Shown piece after piece: positions 32,201 to 52,500 of a stretch of DNA of 64,000 nt (positions within the stretch are counted from its first letter, which is position 1; every line of letters starts with the position of its first letter). Below the pieces are notes generated by a model that was given only the letters and a program-made list of their open reading frames with translations, was not told the DNA's origin and did not search any database. Origin of the DNA: Daphnia pulex (lineage: Eukaryota > Arthropoda > Branchiopoda > Diplostraca > Daphniidae); the NCBI RefSeq assembly GCF_021134715.1, contig NC_060018.1, positions 6,527,501 through 6,591,500 of the forward strand. The letters are read 5' to 3'. The position numbers and the translations under genes were made by a program.

Positions 32201-32995
32201 ACTCCACCCATCCAGCAAATTCAAATGCAACAAATACCGATAGCGAATCCTCAGGAAATTTTGCGGAAAGCACAGGAGGAAGCTAAAGTATGTAGTGTTT
32301 ATTAGATTCAGCATCATTAATAGTTTAGCATGTAACAAAATTACTTAATGCCAGGTTAAGCAGCAACAAGAAGAGATTAAGCAAAAACTGTTGGATGAAG
32401 TTGAACCACAAACACTACAACAGCAAGAAAATATATCAATTAAGGGTCAGTCTGCTCGTCATTTGGTCATGCAAAAATTGATGCGCAAAGCGGATGTGAG
32501 TATTTTTTTTACACTACAAATAGTTTGAATTCACGGTAATTACTGAACATATTTTAACTTGGTTCATTAATCAGTCTCGAGTCATCATACTTCGTAATAT
32601 GGTTGGTCCGGAAGATGTTGACGAAACTCTTCAAGAAGAAATCACCGATGAGTGTTCAAAGTAATTCCCGTTATGATACGTTAAAAATTGACGAATTCTA
32701 GCTTTCTTTTGTAGGTTTGGGAATGTTAAACGAGTGATTATTTATAAAGAAAAACAATCAGATGACGATGATGCTGAAATAATCGTTAAGATTTTCGTTG
32801 AATTCACAGTTGGAACAGGTAAAATCGCAAAAAGACTCGGTACTGAGCACTTCTATAACGTTTCTTTTATTTTACGTTGCTTCAGGAGCTGAAACAGCGC
32901 GGGACTCCCTGAACGGCAGGTTTTTTGCCGGTCGTATGGTTCGATGTGACATTTATGATCAAGCTCTTTATGAATGTAATGATCTTTCCGGATGA
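29215..32995 (+). CDS. PUF60: Poly(U)-binding splicing factor PUF60 (half pint)
   Basis: U2AF-related splicing factor binding U-rich tracts near 3' splice sites; also FIR, a MYC repressor, in mammals. Exons: 29215-29235, 29372-29447, 30403-30471, 30555-30703, 30767-30813, 30876-31089, 31152-31279, 31344-31542, 31609-31744, 31821-32027, 32130-32287, 32355-32495, 32575-32660, 32715-32818, 32886-32995; sum 1845 nt, 614 aa (human 559). RRM1 at about 121-195 ([27 protein letters not shown]); RRM2 at about 215-295 ([31 protein letters not shown]); an Ala/Pro-rich linker about 305-430; C-terminal U2AF-homology motif with the R-x-F loop in [10 protein letters not shown]. The second intron (955 nt) is far longer than the rest and holds an antisense open frame. 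The short first exon is set by frame and splice sites only. Confidence 0.93.
29885..30245 (-). other. Antisense open frame in PUF60 intron 2, unrecognised
   Basis: An uninterrupted minus-strand frame of about 119 codons ending in TGRE-stop at 29885, with an internal ATG at 30100. Composition is charged and protein-like ([43 protein letters not shown]), and it is GC-richer than neighbouring introns. No family recognised; could be a transposon fragment or chance. Confidence 0.25.
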
Positions 32996-33133
32996 ATTTG
33001 AGTTTTATTTATCATCTTCCAATCGCCTCTTTATTTTATGGCTTCAAGTCTGACCTTTTGTGTTGCACTAACTCTGCATATTTCCTACTGTGTTTTCGTG
33101 TGTTATTATGACTGCCCTGTGGTTCGAGTAAGA

Positions 33134-33139
33134 AATAAA
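33134..33139 (+). terminator. PUF60 polyadenylation signal
   Basis: AATAAA 139 nt past the PUF60 stop codon. Confidence 0.55.
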
Positions 33140-33497
33140 ATATTCTGTAGTCGCCAATTCAGATTGCAATATTATTTACTTAATTTGTATGAAAACATTT
33201 CTTGCACTGGGTGATATTGCATTCACTTCTGTTTGATCTTATTGTTGCTGTGTACTCATCAGGCCGTAAATAACTTGATGATTTTGTAAAGGCCTAAAGG
33301 GCGTCTTCTTCAAGTTCTTCTTTCTTCAAGCTTTCCCAACTAAAATCCCAGGTATACTTCACAAAAGAAAAAAAACGCTCGGCAGATGGCGCTGGAAACA
33401 CTGGAAATCTAGTCTAACAATCCCAACATGTCCCAACTAATTTTCTCCATGAATAATCTGCGTGGAACGCGGACGGTGAACAGGAAAGGTTACGAAA
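33140..33497 (+). promoter_or_regulatory. Parvin upstream region
   Basis: 358 bp between the PUF60 3' end and the parvin start; should hold the parvin promoter and 5' UTR. No clear motif. Confidence 0.4.
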
Positions 33498-35408
33498 ATG
33501 TCTTCTCCGTCCCGCCCAAAATCTCCACACGGAGTTGCTCAAAAGAAAGACGACAAGGAAGAAAGTTTTTGGGATAAAATCGGAACTCTTGGAAGAAAAA
33601 AGAAGATCAAGGAAGGTTTGTGTTTTATTTCAAGTAATAATACTACTAGCTATAAGTTTGTTTAGTTCCAATTTTCTATTATTTATGTTTACCTCCCACT
33701 CGCATTTCTGTTCTACTACATGTCCTAATATGGTCATTTGAAAATCAGTTGCTTGAAAGGGCGATTAATTTCACATTTTCGTGAAACATTTTGATAACAA
33801 TAATTTGTTTTGATTTAGTTTATCAGTGTTGTACAGTTTTGTATTTCATTAGACACAGTATGCAATGTTACTTAGTGATTAAAGTACAACATAATTTGTA
33901 AGATCTAATTAAGTTTATTTTTACACAGTACAAGAAGTTCAAGAAGAAGGGAAAAATGCCATCGATTCTCCAGGCAACCCCATGGCACCTTCCCTGCCAC
34001 CTGAAGAATATGCACTTGGTAACTTGTTGATATCATTTCATGGTAGACTGCGGTCAACTCATTCAAATGTCTGACAAACTCACAGAGGAAAATGAAGAAA
34101 GGTCTATGGTGGAACCCAAATCTATGGAGGATATTAAACTGAAAGCCTTAATCGCTGTTCTTGTTGATTGGATCAATGATGAACTTGCTGAACACAGGAT
34201 GATTGTTCAAAATGTTGATGAAGATCTCTATGATGGACAAGTACTCCAGAAATTGCTAGGTAAATAGTTCTGTCTTTATATATTGTCTTTATAGAGTTTT
34301 AGGATCTTTAGATGATAAAATGTAATATGATAACTGATATAAGATAGTAATAAAGCAATTATATGGTTTCTTTCAGAAAAACTTACTGGCCAAAAGTTAG
34401 ATGTTCCTGAAGTGACACAGTCTGAAGAGAATCAAAAGCAAAAGCTTAGAACTGTTCTTGCTTATGCAAATAGAGTAAGTTACTAATTCAAAAAAATAAT
34501 AAGTCAAGGCAATCATCCTTCTCAACTGCTAAGTAATCTTACTTCATTAAAAATTGATTCTCTCCGTCAACTTCAGTTTTAATCTGTGCATATATCTGTA
34601 AATATGCGTAGCATGAACAGTGGATACCTTTCAATTTTAACAATGTTCATAATTTATTCATAGGTTTTAGGCCTAGGTCGAACATCACCTGCCCGATGGA
34701 GCGTAGAAAGTATCCACTCTAAGACATTAGTATCCATACTTCATCTACTGGTATCATTAGCTCGTCAGTTTCGAGCTCCCATCCGGTTGCCCGAAAACGT
34801 TGTTGTGAACGTGGTTGTGGTTACCAAAAAAGATGGGGTCCTTAGCCATCGTATTGTGGCTGAGGAAATAACATCCACTTATGACGACCTTGGTGTGCGA
34901 TGTGAGAGAGATGCATTTGACACCCTATTTGATCACGCTCCTGATAAACTACAGGTATAGTGTAATTAACTTTTAAAGAAATTCTTGAAATGATATGTAT
35001 AAAATTTTTCCAATTAGGTTGTGAAGAAATCGTTGGTGACCTTTGTCAACAAGCAACTTAATAAAATCCATCTTGAGGTTACGGATTTAGACACCCAATT
35101 TCATGATGGGGTTTTTCTTACATTGCTGATGGGAATGTTGGAAGGGTATTTTGTACCTCTTCATGAGTTCTTTTTAACGCCTAAAGATTTCGATCAAAAA
35201 GTACATAATGTGGCCTTCGCGTTTGAACTAATGCAAGATTCAGGTCTACCCAAGCCTAAGGCTCGCCCCGAAGGTAAATAATTTTAGATTCTTTTAAAGA
35301 TTGTAATTAAATTTGGCTTTGGTTTTTATAGACATCGTAAACCTGGATCTGAAATCAACCTTGCGTGTTCTATACAATCTGTTCACTAAATACAAGCATG
35401 TCAACTAG
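33498..35408 (+). CDS. PARVA: Parvin (alpha-parvin / actopaxin family)
   Basis: Focal-adhesion adaptor of the ILK-PINCH-parvin complex linking integrins to actin. Exons: 33498-33615, 33929-34018, 34086-34259, 34377-34474, 34664-34954, 35018-35273, 35332-35408; sum 1104 nt, 367 aa (human alpha-parvin 372). N-terminal SFWDKIGTLGRKKK and the short acidic linker, then LEENEERSM leading into CH1 (about 90-195: LVDWINDELAEHRMIVQNV, LYDGQVLQKLLEKLTGQKL, SILHLLVSLARQFRAPIRLP) and CH2 (about 250-365: FDTLFDHAPDKLQVVKKSL, VNKQLNKIHLEVTDLDTQF, TLRVLYNLFTKYKHVN at the terminus). Complete and collinear with vertebrate parvins. Arthropods usually have a single parvin, so the alpha label is nominal. Confidence 0.94.
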
Positions 35409-35615
35409 TAATAACTTAATTTTTTAGAGAAACGTCCACAAACTTGCTCTAAAGTTTCTTCTGACGCCATATGACTGATATAAATGCTGCAATATCTAAA
35501 GCTGAAAAATCCTTGATAACTGTTTTTACATTGAAATAATGTCTTGAAAATAACATAGTTTAAAATATTTCCTTTTTCACGCACATTTTAAAATGAAATT
35601 ATGCTTTCCATTGTT

Positions 35616-35621
35616 AATAAA
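35616..35621 (+). terminator. Parvin polyadenylation signal
   Basis: AATAAA 208 nt past the parvin stop. Confidence 0.45.
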
Positions 35622-38177
35622 CCATCTTTCCAAATACTTTGGTCATTGACACAGAAATAGTATGTATTTTATTTGACCATTATCAAACCATCTACTTATT
35701 ATTCCTGAATAATAAAAGTTGCTTAGAGACACGTCTACATATAACCTTCTATACTTTAAAGATTCGTTAATTTTTATTGAATAGTCGCTAACCGAGTTAG
35801 ATTTATGTAAAGGTCATCCAGATAAGCATAAGGAATGGGCGGAAACGGGCCAGACTAAAGGTGTGCTTTCTTGCCATGACATTCACATTTTTCTTAGAAA
35901 TAGAAACTTATTAAAAAACAGGATTCTACGCAGTCCCAGTTTAGGCATAAAGTTCAGTTACCTTACAGTGCAATGAAGCGGTACAAATTTATAACGGAGT
36001 CGTGGAAACGACAGGTAGAATTTCTTTTGTTTCAAGGTAGACTTATTTTCGAACATGATGGGGTGGAACCCTAAAATATATTTTTAACATTACATTTTAA
36101 TAAATACTATTTTCTTCCGCCTTTGATTGAAAGTAAGATTTATGTGAGCGCAAGCGCGAATGACGCCTCACGGTCACGGAATAACGGTAGCTAAAAAAAT
36201 TATCTGGTGCAAATAATTTCCTTTTTTAATTCTCTGCCAAGAATTCAGGAGGGAGGAACGTATAAGGCATTAAGGTGACAACTGATAAGGTCTTATAAGG
36301 AAAAAGGAAAATGATGTGATGATTACATATAAACATGTCAGCATTGAAAACTGGCAATGTAGCATCTCTTACGAACGCACCACAATGGCGCGACTTGGTG
36401 CATTAACTGTGATTTTTGTTTGGGAAATGTCTTAAATAACTAACGTTATCGGGCATCGTGATCGTCGTTTACCCATAGTGGACATAACCATACCTGCCCC
36501 GATTCAACTGTGCAAAACTGTCTACAAGAAAGCCCCTGGTAAGAAGAAATTTATGCTTATCTTGATCAAAGTCCTTGCAAGCCCTAGAGAATTTAAGAAA
36601 CAATTGCATTTGGCTATGAAAAATCAGTTTGTTTACAAGTACCAGACAGTTTGTGTAGCCTTTGAAATTGCACAGTAGTCATACACAGATTAGCGACATT
36701 ATGTAGCCTTCTTAGATACAGTGTGGGTGAGCAACGTAGCCTCGGTCCGTGAGAAATCAGAAGTGGGTAGAGAATCAGCATCAGCTGTTTCCTACCCTTG
36801 CGAATTGGCGGGAATTTCGTAAGATTTTAAGTCTCAAGATTCACCATGTCGAGATTTGATGAAAATGAATCTTAAAAAATGTTTAAAAAATCGCGGAGTT
36901 TGTACGACGTACGTTTATTCGACCAAACTCCTGTATTTCTGGTATACGTGATCGAACGGTGTTATATAAAGTTGTGTTTTAATATTTCTGGCTTGATCTC
37001 GATAAGTAATCGTTAAATTGATACTTTCTTTTCTTGGGAATTTTATATTATCTGTGTTATTTGTTTTATATTTATTTTAATTATCTGCTACATGTTGTGG
37101 ATGTATAATGAAGCGTCAAACCTGATACTTTCTAAGGAGATCAAGTTTCGTCGTCGTCTTTCATTTGAGGGCAGCACTGTCAGGTCTGCCCTTAAAGCAA
37201 ATCGATATGAATTAAGATCGATACGTTTCGCTGTAAAAGAAATCGATAAGGAGTCTATTTGGTTTGTCGCCATCCTACGCCTTCGATCGTGAACTTTAAG
37301 ACTATTGCCATTTTCCTGAATGTTTATAGCTTTTGCTACAAGCGAGCCTATTAAAGTGCCTCTGTTGTATGATAGTAACCGATTTGTTTTGTTTTAACAT
37401 GCGAACTAAACATTTTTTTACACTCTGACATAATTGACTGAATTCCGGCGGACATTTTCACACGCATAATTTCACAATGTGCGAATCACTCGCGTATGCA
37501 ATTCCTTCCAAATTGTCATTTTGTGTTTAGGATTCCAATTGCTTTTAAAGGTACAAATTTCGTCAAAGACAAGTTGGTTGCCCTTTCTCTATCCGCCCCA
37601 TAATATTTTTCCATTCGCAACGTCTACTAATCAATCGACAGCTATTACATTACAATTTTTTTCCTGAATCTTCTACCTTAAACATCTTCCTGAGAATAAT
37701 AGAATAAAAGGATCGACAGTTTTGATTCCACGTCTGGCAAATGTCGCACCCGTGCAGTGTAGTTAGTTAACATGCAGTAACAAATGTCTGATTTGATTGA
37801 TTCGGCTCTTCCTGTACAGCCAATGACAATTTGTAACTGGAGTAATATGCGCTTCATAGAAGCGACGTTTCTTAGGCAACATCTTCCTGTACAGAAAAGA
37901 AATCGCAGCAGTTTGGATTCGTTTGGATTCCGTTATCGAAAACTGATGATTTTCTGATTCAATTACTGCTGTCCCATACACACGGAAAGAAATTCCATTT
38001 GTTGCCAATCGATACTAGTTTATATTTGATCAAGTGATGAGCATCAAAGGTCGGGTCATTTTGAAGATAAAAATTCGGAGAGGTGGTTGGAAAGGAAGTG
38101 GAAAAACCGAGAAAGTTAAAAGTTAAAAAAAAAAAATTAACTTCAACCCTGAAAGTATAGTCTTCTGTCAAACAAAC
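35622..38177. other. Gene-free stretch upstream of cycle
   Basis: AT-rich, no recognised gene. A 66-codon open frame at 36478-36678 (+), Lys-rich with no ATG start and no known match, is the only protein-like stretch. Likely 5' regulatory territory of cycle. Confidence 0.4.
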
Positions 38178-38307
38178 ATGGTCGGCGTTGTTGGCTATCG
38201 GTTCTTATGGTTCGCGTTACCGTCAGGATGTGACATAGCGTATGCCAATGCCAGGTACTATGGCCTGTCAGGATATGGCTTCAGTCAACTCTTGGCTTTC
38301 GTTGAAG
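38178..38307 (+). CDS. Candidate first coding exon of cycle
   Basis: ATG in a good context (ACAAACATGG) opens 43 codons plus one base before a donor GAAG|GTAGAA. The phase (1) fits the first sure cycle exon at 41124, whose acceptor leaves two bases, giving an FVEG-SAGSY junction. The intron would be 2.8 kb. The peptide (GYRFLWFALPSGCDIAY, then GLSGYGFSQLL) has no recognised homology to BMAL N-termini. Supported by phase and start context only. Confidence 0.35.
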
Positions 38308-41123
38308 GTAGAACCTTTACTCATGTCGCGCATTTCATTTCTTTTATTTCTGTTTCACCATTTCCCGAGATATTGTTGAACTCCCCAGTGAAAACAAACT
38401 AAACATTTGCGTGACTTAATCGTTCAGTTCCGAATTCAAGCATGTTTTCGTATGAAAGATAGTTTGTTTCGAGTGTATAAGGAGTTATGGATCAGAGGTA
38501 ATGCGTTTAATCGTGTTCTTTTGTCTCAACGAACCAATTTCGAATCTCCCTTCTGTGGTACTCTCAAATCTCCGTTTTTTCTTGAAAGAATTTTTTAAAA
38601 ATTTCGAATTGAAAAAAAAAAAAATAATAATAACATTACAGTAATTGTGCGAAAGAATCGGAAAGTGCAGATTCAATATAGAAAGTCTAAACCCTTTACC
38701 TTAAAAAATATAGCCTTGCGTCTAACCATCGTAACGGGTTCTTGTGTTTTCAGAATTGAAGAAAATATTGCAGCTTGAATTTCTTATTCCAAAACAAATA
38801 AAGTATATTCGTAATAAATCCTTCTTTTTTTTCAGTCTATATATATATAATATACCGGTTCCCTTGAATAATTTTAGTTTTCCATGATGCGAACCGAACT
38901 GTGCGAACGCACGTAATCGCACTTTTCTTTGATTTTCCATACGTGTTGATTTTGTGCTCTTTCTGTCAGCAGAGATTGCAACACACGCAATCTCTGTTTG
39001 AAGTGGACCAAATAGGAAACTTCTTGTGTCGCGCTTCTCAATCAAATCCACAGGTTTTTGTCATAACCCGATTTTTTTTTTTTTTTTTCGTTTCGAGCGT
39101 TGTCTTGGGTTGAATTCGCATTGCAGCGCAAACTCGCATCGATTTCGATATTAATGTTGCTAGAGTGACGTTGCTGGTAATAGTCAATCAAAATGGTTGA
39201 CTGGCATTACAAAGGCGGGGGAAACGCGCATTCAAATTTACGTCACTCGGTGAAACCATAGCAATCAAAGTTGTCGAACTCAGTGTTCTGGTTGGATTAC
39301 GTTTCCCAATCAATTCCAATGCCTCCTCCACTTTAACTTGTATCTGCGTCAACTTAATTTTTTCATTTGACTTTACAGCGATGTCATGTGAGCAACAACT
39401 TAAATTTCAAAATTTTACTTTGGACACAGACCCTCCTCGTGATACCTAAAATGGTCCGGCATCAAATGTAAAAAAAAAAAAAAAAAATCTTGATTTCTCT
39501 TTACTTTTTGCAAATATCTACAAAAGATGAGGTTAATAACCGTTAAAACAAGATTTCATACCCCCTTACGACGAAATGGCCGTTTGGTAGATGCGGGAAC
39601 TGCATAGCCTCGACTTTTTCAGGCCGTCTGCTGCTTGACACTCCATTCGGTCATATTCTTAGAAAAGTGCCGCTTAGAAATCAATAGAGCAACTCAAAAG
39701 AGAGCAACGTCGTGCAATTGCCAAGACCTGCGAACTGCGAATCCCCGTGCCGGCAACACAAACTTCTATGCTGCCATTTTTAAAATTTGAAAATTGCTTG
39801 TTTGTTTCTACAATAACCGTTGTTTGCGGTTAATTACTTTATGCTTTTATAAGCTTTCATTAAGTGCTCTATATATATGGCTGCGCATAAGCTTGCTTTC
39901 AGTTAATATATTCCTGTTTAGAAAAATCATTTGCGCCATTGCCGTAACATTCAGAATTTTTGACTATTCATTTCTGCGTTACCAGCGTAGGATGCCGTGA
40001 TATGATTCGGGAACCGACTTTCCAAGTTTATGTCCTTTGAAGTCGCTCTGATTGTTGATATTGATTTCGCAGACGTGCATGGGACCCTTTTTTGTGAGTC
40101 GGTAGAGAAGGAAACACACCGCCTACGATTTATTCGTCTTATTACGTAGGTTGCGGCTTTACACGGAACAGAAAGCATTAAACTCGAAGGTAGCATATGG
40201 TTAGGTCCTGCGGTTTTTTATGGTGTAGGCTACTTTGTTCGGAGTGATATTATATTGTGTTATCATATCACTCACTATTATAGTGTAATCACACATGTCC
40301 GACATTCTGTCCGTGCGTCGTGAAGCTATAAAGGAGATGGTTTCATCACTTATTTGGTTAAAATTTGCATACGTGATCGTTATGTCGCAAATTTCATGCG
40401 CTACGTGAGAGTTGCCTCGGTCTTTAGTGCTGAGCATTGTCAACCAAGTGATATGACCTCATCAACTTGTATATATTGGAATCGTTTTTGATCGCATCGG
40501 CACACATATATTTATCTTAGACCCAACTGTAATGTATTTGGATACATTGATTGGACGACTGGTCTTCTATTGAGCGAAAACTCATCAGAAGTTTACCTGG
40601 AGCAACAACATCAGTCGCAACAGCATCAGCATCTGCTACCGCAGCCAACTCCGCCCACTGCACTTCCTACGACAATTGCACTACCTCGACCTCCCACACA
40701 ATCACCTACTCATCTAAGACTTCAGCCTCAACAAGGACTTCCCATCACTTCCCCGCCACTGTCTTTGTCACTAACACCAATCGTCCAGCTAACCAACACG
40801 TCGACTCATTACACTCCTAGCTACACAATTGCTCCGACGACGGAAATTGTGATAAATAGTACGGCCTATACACATTAGACCCAACAACCCCACTCTAGAC
40901 ATAAATGTTTAGAATTATAATTTTGGTACTTTCAAATTGCTGGATAAAATGACAAATTAAAATAAGGAGTAAAAGACTAAAAGGGAATATACAATAGTAT
41001 TCAAGGAAATTTAACCTATAGAATATTGCAAAATTGATTATTTGTTCAAATTCTTGCTAGTTACGTGGAAAATGTCAATTTCCTTTCAAAACCATTGAAT
41101 AAATTCTCTGAAAACATTTGCAG
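38308..41123 (+). other. Probable cycle 5' intron region, with a Gln/Pro/Thr-rich open frame
   Basis: AT-rich sequence with several A/T homopolymers. At about 40501-40878 a plus frame of roughly 125 codons is open and rich in Q, P, T and H (EQQHQSQQHQHLLPQP is typical) and has no ATG. With an acceptor near 40519 and a donor at AATA|GTACGG (about 40857) it could also join the exon at 41124 in phase, so it may be an alternative 5' exon of cycle. Confidence 0.3.
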
Positions 41124-48558
<7,435 letters not shown>

Positions 48559-49548
48559 GATTTTGGGTACACGATCCTTAGGATTTTGGTGATCACTCGT
48601 CTGTTATGTGAATCATAAAACACCTGAAGAACGACGTCAGCTATTAGTAGGTAGAGTTCACGGTTTGGGTGTAAGTTTACGAATCCAAAGTCTCAAATGA
48701 AAAAGAAAACTTTGTTTTTATTTTGTTTGTTTTTTAAATCAGCGTTGATTCGTTGTTAAGTGTGCATTTTTAAAAATCATATGTGATCTATTGAAACCAG
48801 GTGTAGCTATATACGTTTTGCACCCCCAAATCAACAACAAAAAAAAAACGCAAATTATGTGTCCGGAAAATGTAATGGATGTACCTGATCCCTAAAAATA
48901 CGATTTTACTCGATTGAAATCTTATTCCCAGTTCACTGTTTCCCGTGAAATCTGTTCAAATATAGAAAGAAGAGGCTCTAAGATAACAAATATATATACA
49001 TATATATGTATATAAATTTCTAGTTTTTTTTTGTTCTTTATTAGTTAAATAAGGAACGAAATTGAGAACTATGAGAATTATAATACAGTATCACGCGACA
49101 TAGTACAATCCCAATTTTGCTCTTTAAAGTTAATGTGTTGATAAAACTCGATACGATGATACCATGTTAAATCGTCCATTATAAACGGAATTGTGAAGCT
49201 ACTTTCATTGTCATACCTTATACGTATGAAATTATCAAATGCATAATTCGTATAATCATCAGTATACCGTGTGTATGCGTTTCGTTATATGCTATTTACC
49301 GCAGATTGCACAGGTACCAATGTTATACATAGTAAAATTAAAACATGATTATTCTTAATGAAAACAAGTCGAAAGAGAGACTGAAAGAGCAAGGGATTTT
49401 GTAACCCACATGTTACGTACGCCAGGGTAAATCAAATACTCTGTTTCATTATTTGTGCGCTCAGTGCATATGCAAACTTCATAAGCAAAAGCACTGCTAA
49501 AATATGCTTTTCAATTTGCGTGTTATATGTGTTGAATATTTGAATAAA
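48559..49548 (+). other. Cycle 3' UTR with polyadenylation signal
   Basis: AT-rich 3' UTR of about 1 kb ending at AATAAA (49543-49548). Contains an AT-dinucleotide run near 48990-49015. Confidence 0.5.
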
Positions 49549-52500
49549 GAGCTTTTTGAAAGCGAAACAAAGAGTTCCAAAGTCAGCTGGTTTCTCCAGT
49601 CCATGGCAAGTTAAATGAAAAAAATAAGGTAAAATGTTATCCTTTCTTTCTTAAAATTGCTTGTTTTCCCAATTAAAAATAGTCTTCTGAGTTTTAATTG
49701 CACCGGAATTAAGTTTTATTTTCTAAATCTTCTAACAGGCTTTCAGAAACGACAAATTTCCCCTGCAGTTTTCTCGAAAAAAGATTCAATATTGGGATAC
49801 CAACGGATACCAACCGATTAAGCTAACGGTGCTATTTTCACTCGGCGCATTTGTTCAATTCGCAGTAACTCTCGCTAGACTATAACTCCTTGATTGACGC
49901 AATCAAGGTTGACCTTAAGTAACAAAGAGATGTCGGCAAAGCTGAAACCTTACATTCATGACCGCACCCCAATAGACTGGGAAATGGCACTTTACTACAG
50001 CAGGTGACGAAATAACAAGTAAAACATGTCTTGTGATTTGCGGCACCCGTATCTTCTCATTCAAAAAGAGTTACAGCCTTCCCAGAGAGGAAACAGGTGA
50101 AAAACACAAAGATAATTCACTGCGAAAAGGGGCAAAAAATGGGGATGCAAATGAAGTAACAGCAAGAATTAAAGCTAAAGAGGGGGGGGGGAATGGATTC
50201 TCACCTGCAAGTGAACTCCATTTGTTTAATACTTTAATACCTTATCTATCCGAAGGCCCAACAAAGGACCGTGATGACCGGTGGTGCCCCGAAACTCCTG
50301 GCTGCTCCATCCTCATGACAAATGACGGCATAATCTAATCAAATGAATTGAAATCCCAATCAATAAACCAGCACACAAAGTATAGAAAATATTCACAGAA
50401 TCGAAACCTCTCTTAACTCGTAATTAGTAAATATGTGATCGTGGCATGAAAATGGTTCTACTAACACTCTAACAGACAGACAGATTAATCATCAAATGGT
50501 TTCTGTTGCCCGCTTCGTTAACCAAAGACATTGTTAGCCTCACCTTGTTTTAAAAACTTGACCCCTGAGGGTAACAAACATACAAAATCTTTTCAATGTA
50601 GATATTGCTATGTCTATAACCCTGCCATGATTGTTAAAACCAAATAAAAAACCGTAACGATACAATAATAGGGGCTCATTTCATCAGAGAATGAGCCTTA
50701 AATAGAAAATGGTTGAAATATAACTACATCTTGTTCGTGTCATAAGACAAGTATAGGCCTACTCAGTATCCTTGTGAACGGAAAATGTTTCACTGCTTTT
50801 TAAAACTTCACGCAGTTCCCCAAAAATAAAAAGAGCATGGGCAGGGCCCCGGGGGAAAGTTCAAATCCCATACTAGGGAAGTTGATCAAAACATATTGTG
50901 CTCTGTGAAACTAGGAGAAAAAAGCACTTCACTCTTCGTTTACGGATTATAGATGGGATTGGAGCTAAAATTCGATTCGACGTGAGTTTTAAAATAAAAG
51001 GGCAGCTGGAAACTACTTCCATCAACAGGCTGATTCTCAATGCCTCCCCTTTTAAATGAGCAGAACATTTACAAAGTAAGTCTCATTCGAGCATAGCTAT
51101 TAAGCCATATCACCTTCACGAACCCGAAAATGTCTTAAATTAAAAAAATCAATCACGCAATCAAGAGAGGAAGTCAATAACAGAAGGCAAATATTAAATG
51201 ATTTTCAGCGTTTTTAATTATAACGAACAAACCCTATCCTATTCATGGTTGAGCGACAGTTACATGAAAATGTAAGTAAACGTTGACTCATCTAACCTGA
51301 TCATTCCGATTGAGATGGCAAAGATCCGGTTATACGACGTCGGTGTAGTTGTAACTTGCATTCTATTTTAACCTCAAGCTTGTCTACCTAAAGACATAAA
51401 AATAAAAGATTTGAGTTAAGTCGACACAGAAATGAGAAAATGATATTAAATAAAAATGATAGCCAATAAGATGCTCTTTTGCGATAGCCAAGATGCAGTT
51501 AGAATTGAATTGTTAAGCATCGAAAACAATTTCTAGCCATTCATCCCAATGTAACACTGTTGAATCACAAATGCGCTGAAAGTTCGTTTACCATATTAGA
51601 GCTCAAGTGAATTGCTCGTGTACTGGTTGACATGCGTCTTGTGCCGCATATCCATACCCAACTTGAATATGACGAAGGAGCTTTCGACATCTTTTCTGAT
51701 TTCTCACGAAGACAATTTCTTCCCGGATGTTAGTTTTTTCGTCAAAGATGCGATTTACAATGAATCAGCATTCGCGCCGATGCCGTTGGTGATCCGAAGA
51801 TTCCAGAGTCTGATTCTAAGAGAAATAAGGAATTTCGTTAAAATATTCAGAAAGTTATTTTTACTTAAACACACAATCACAAGTTCCTATCTAGACTGGA
51901 GACTTCTTTTTATTTAAGACAAACATTCTGACTGGCAGGCACTGAATGTTTGAGTTCACTTCATTAAGTGAATTTGTCCTACATTTCTAAATTCTTCACG
52001 AGTAGAGATAACTTCAACAGTCACTTTAAACTCTTAGATTTGCTACTGTTGAATTGGAGCCAAGTGGTGTGGTGATTTCGACATTGTAAAAACACAGAGA
52101 ACAAACTCTTTTTGTAGCACTCATTTTCTTTTAGCAAGGGAAATTGAAAAATGCAATGCAGCAAAACAATCCTCACTTACCTCACTTGTGGCACCAATGT
52201 GATCTGGGCACATGGGCTGTTGGTCACCACGTTAGAGGGTAACATGGAAACCCGTGGGTAACGCACAATCGGGAATCAACTGCAAACATTTACGTGAACG
52301 GACTCATTTGCAAAATACTCACTACAATCAAACATCTCAATGATTGAAACTTAGCAACAGTATACCGATCCGCTGATAACCATCTTATGTCCTGTGGCAT
52401 GTCGTCTCACTTGCCTGTTGCGTGTTGCCGCCTTAACAACTTTTACATTGCGGAGTGCAGACGAACTTCCGTGACCGTGACGGATCGTGAGAACTAGCTA

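Noticed and set aside
36478-36678. 66-codon Lys-rich open frame upstream of cycle
   Set aside because: No ATG, no splice-linked partner and no known similarity; kept only as a note.
50840-50880. tRNA T-loop-like GTTCAAATCCC
   Set aside because: No matching T-stem, anticodon arm or acceptor stem around it.
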